DNA of 12,951 nucleotides, from contig CAUHGY010000051.1 of assembly GCA_959605945.1 (NCBI GenBank), positions 1-12,951 on the forward strand, written 5' to 3'. The position numbers and the translations under genes are program-made. The first letter of the stretch is position 1; each line of letters begins with the position of its first letter. Under the pieces are notes generated by a model that saw nothing but the letters and a program-made list of their open reading frames with translations, did no database searches and was not told the DNA's origin. Positions 11,404 to 12,951 of this stretch are shown here, piece after piece. The DNA is from an uncultured Clostridia bacterium (lineage in GTDB: Bacteria; Bacillota; Clostridia; Christensenellales; Borkfalkiaceae).

Positions 11404-12831
11404 ATGAGAAAAATAGCAGTGTTTTTAGCGTTGACGATGTCGGCGGCGGTATTCACGGGCCTGTTCGCGTGCGGCGGCAATGAGAGCAATACCGTTACGC
11501 CCGGCGGAGATTCGGAAGATAAGTGGACGATAGAGCGCGTATACGAGACCGCGGCGGATATGGGGTTCGAAGGCAGTCTTGAAGATTTAATCGCGCTTTT
11601 TAAAGGGGAGCAGGGCGCGCCCGGCAAGGACGGAGAAGACGGCGCCCCGGGTGAAGACGGTGAAGACGGTCTGGACGGCAAGGACGGCGTGGGCATAGAG
11701 AATATAGAGATAGATAAAAACGGCTGTCTTATTATAACGCTGACGGACAAAAGGGTCATAAACTGCGGAAAGGTCACCGCGCCCGAAAGCGGAAGCGGGG
11801 AAGCGGAAAACACGCAGTGTCTGGAGTTTTATCCGCTTGACGACGGTACGTATGCCGTAAGTATCGGCAACGCCGAATTTTTAAGCAGCATAGTAATACC
11901 CGAAAGTTATTTGAATAAACCCGTGAGCACGGTGATGGAAAAGGGCTTTGAAAGCGCGAAAAATCTTAAATCCGTGTCAATCCCCGATTCGGTTACCGAA
12001 ATAGGCGAAGGTGCGTTCCGCTCCTGCGAAAACCTGAGAACAGTTAAAATAAATAAAGGTTCTTCGCTTGAAAAAATCGGCATAGGCGCGTTCAACGGCT
12101 GCGATATGCGAGATTTCACTTTGCCGCAAAACTTAAAAGAGATAGGCTCCGGCGCGTTTATCAATTGCAACAGGCTTGTCGAGATATATAACTATTCTTC
12201 CGTTGAGCTTATCGAAGGCAATAAAGACAGCATGGTTCACGGCGGCATAGAATATAACGCTTTGGGTATTTACGACGGCGATACGCCTTCGAAAGTCGTC
12301 ACTTACGGCGATTTCAAATTTTACGACGGGGAAACAAAACATCTTCTCGAATATGTCGGCGCCGATAAGGATATAACCCTGCCCGACGATTTTAAGGGCA
12401 GCGAATACGCGATACACAATTACGCGTTCAGGAAAACTTCGCTCAATTCCGTCTCCGTAAACGACGGCTGTAAGTTGACGGCGATAGGCGAATATGCCTT
12501 TTCCGGTTGTAAATTCACTTCCTTCGAACTTGCTAAAAGCGTTAAACATATCGGCAAATACGCTTTTTCCGGCTGCACCGAATCGGCGTTTACCATACCG
12601 AAAGACAATTCTTTGGTAAGTATAGGCGATTACGCTTTCGAATCCTGCTTCGAACTGAGAACGTTCTATCTCCCCGAAAGCGTTACCACCGTAGGGAAAG
12701 ATATTTTTGATAATACGGAAACTATGCAAATTTACGTTTGGGCATACAGCAGACCCGCGGGTTGGGACAGCGAATGGATTCTTCCTTATAAGGAAAGAGA
12801 AGAAGTTACGTGGGGGTACAGAGATTTTTAA
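11404..12831 (+). CDS. Surface lipoprotein with collagen-like tract and BspA-type leucine-rich repeats
   Basis: The protein has 475 residues. A lipoprotein signal (hydrophobic core 5-20, lipobox LFAC with C23) anchors it to the outer face of the membrane. A short helical module (WTIERVYETAADMGFEGSLEDLIALF in two parts, about 41-66) precedes ten Gly-X-Y triplets (68-97, mostly GED and GKD). A KNGCLIITLTDKRVINCG module (105-122) follows, of a kind seen in other Clostridial lipoproteins. Residues about 155-435 are BspA/LRR_5-type repeats with the pattern IGEGAFxxCxxL and IPDSVTEIG. The tail (WDSEWILPY, 454-462) fits the end motif of such proteins. AAGGAG at 11391-11396 supports the start. Role: probably adhesion or surface binding, inferred from the family. 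No sortase motif is seen. Confidence 0.93.
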   Translation: MRKIAVFLALTMSAAVFTGLFACGGNESNTVTPGGDSEDKWTIERVYETAADMGFEGSLEDLIALFKGEQGAPGKDGEDGAPGEDGEDGLDGKDGVGIENIEIDKNGCLIITLTDKRVINCGKVTAPESGSGEAENTQCLEFYPLDDGTYAVSIGNAEFLSSIVIPESYLNKPVSTVMEKGFESAKNLKSVSIPDSVTEIGEGAFRSCENLRTVKINKGSSLEKIGIGAFNGCDMRDFTLPQNLKEIGSGAFINCNRLVEIYNYSSVELIEGNKDSMVHGGIEYNALGIYDGDTPSKVVTYGDFKFYDGETKHLLEYVGADKDITLPDDFKGSEYAIHNYAFRKTSLNSVSVNDGCKLTAIGEYAFSGCKFTSFELAKSVKHIGKYAFSGCTESAFTIPKDNSLVSIGDYAFESCFELRTFYLPESVTTVGKDIFDNTETMQIYVWAYSRPAGWDSEWILPYKEREEVTWGYRDF

Positions 12832-12951
12832 AGTTGTTTGCGTGCGCAAATGCTTGGGATAGAACAAAGCAATGAGGAAGTTGTAAAGTAATAAAAAAAT
12901 GAAGTAATTTGCCATAATAAATTATAAAAAATATTCGGTTAATATTAAACC

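Noticed and set aside
12837..12850. TTTGCG-TG-CGCAAA palindrome after the last gene
   Set aside because: The 2-nt loop and missing U-tract make a terminator unlikely; a short protein site cannot be supported.
12133..12915. Long minus-strand frame opposite the repeat lipoprotein
   Set aside because: Shadow of the plus-strand gene; begins in non-coding tail without a promoter or ribosome site.
1..12951. CRISPR array, insertion sequence or integrase
   Set aside because: No regularly spaced repeats and no transposase or recombinase frame were seen.

Overview
The window looks like chromosome of a strictly anaerobic, Gram-positive gut-type bacterium (Bacillota, probably Clostridia). The evidence is a class III (oxygen-sensitive) ribonucleotide reductase with its radical-SAM activase, strong AGGAGG-like ribosome binding sites, sigma-A promoters with near-consensus boxes, simple lipoproteins with lipoboxes, and a BspA-like repeat lipoprotein. 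No species can be named from the sequence alone.

Layout. (1) 1-2728 is visibly AT-richer and looks like accessory DNA next to a tRNA-Ser(GGA) gene. It holds one minus-strand gene for a protein with an XRE-type helix-turn-helix at the N terminus and a HEPN RNase-like motif (RNxxxH) at the C terminus. Upstream of it lie two TCTAC/GTAGA inverted repeats (candidate operators) and a 200-bp cluster of strong hairpins with no gene. A short copy of the tRNA 3' end beside a terminator at 137-176 suggests an old island boundary. (2) 2729-3200 holds the tRNA-Ser gene and a 73-residue membrane protein. (3) 3326-6867 is the anaerobic dNTP module: a pair of NrdR boxes 32 bp apart, a sigma-A promoter, a 155-nt leader, nrdD with a glutaredoxin-like domain fused to its C terminus, and a translationally coupled thioredoxin-reductase-like flavoprotein that lacks the usual NADPH motifs. 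(4) 6873-7620 is a lipoprotein gene with duplicated promoters and an attenuator-like leader. (5) nrdG, the NrdD activase, lies on the minus strand at 7739-8431, convergent with the lipoprotein and sharing a bidirectional terminator. (6) 8562-9261 is an AT-rich gene for a zinc-ribbon/TPR protein. (7) 9341-10234 encodes a CDF metal exporter on the minus strand. Its consensus promoter overlaps, through a palindromic -35 region, a divergent promoter that reads into a 275-nt leader and dtd. (8) 11088-12831 contains a small membrane-protein gene with a possible frameshift and a large lipoprotein combining a collagen-like tract with BspA-type leucine-rich repeats.

How the genes work together. NrdD makes dNTPs anaerobically and needs NrdG to install its glycyl radical. 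The fused glutaredoxin domain plus the coupled flavoprotein look like a dedicated electron supply for NrdD, perhaps fed by ferredoxin rather than NADPH. The NrdR boxes would tie expression to dNTP/ATP status. The most unusual items are this NrdD-Grx/flavoprotein unit, the XRE-HEPN gene with its operator-like repeats and hairpin cluster beside tRNA-Ser, and the two regulatory leaders (7026-7093 and 10373-10647).
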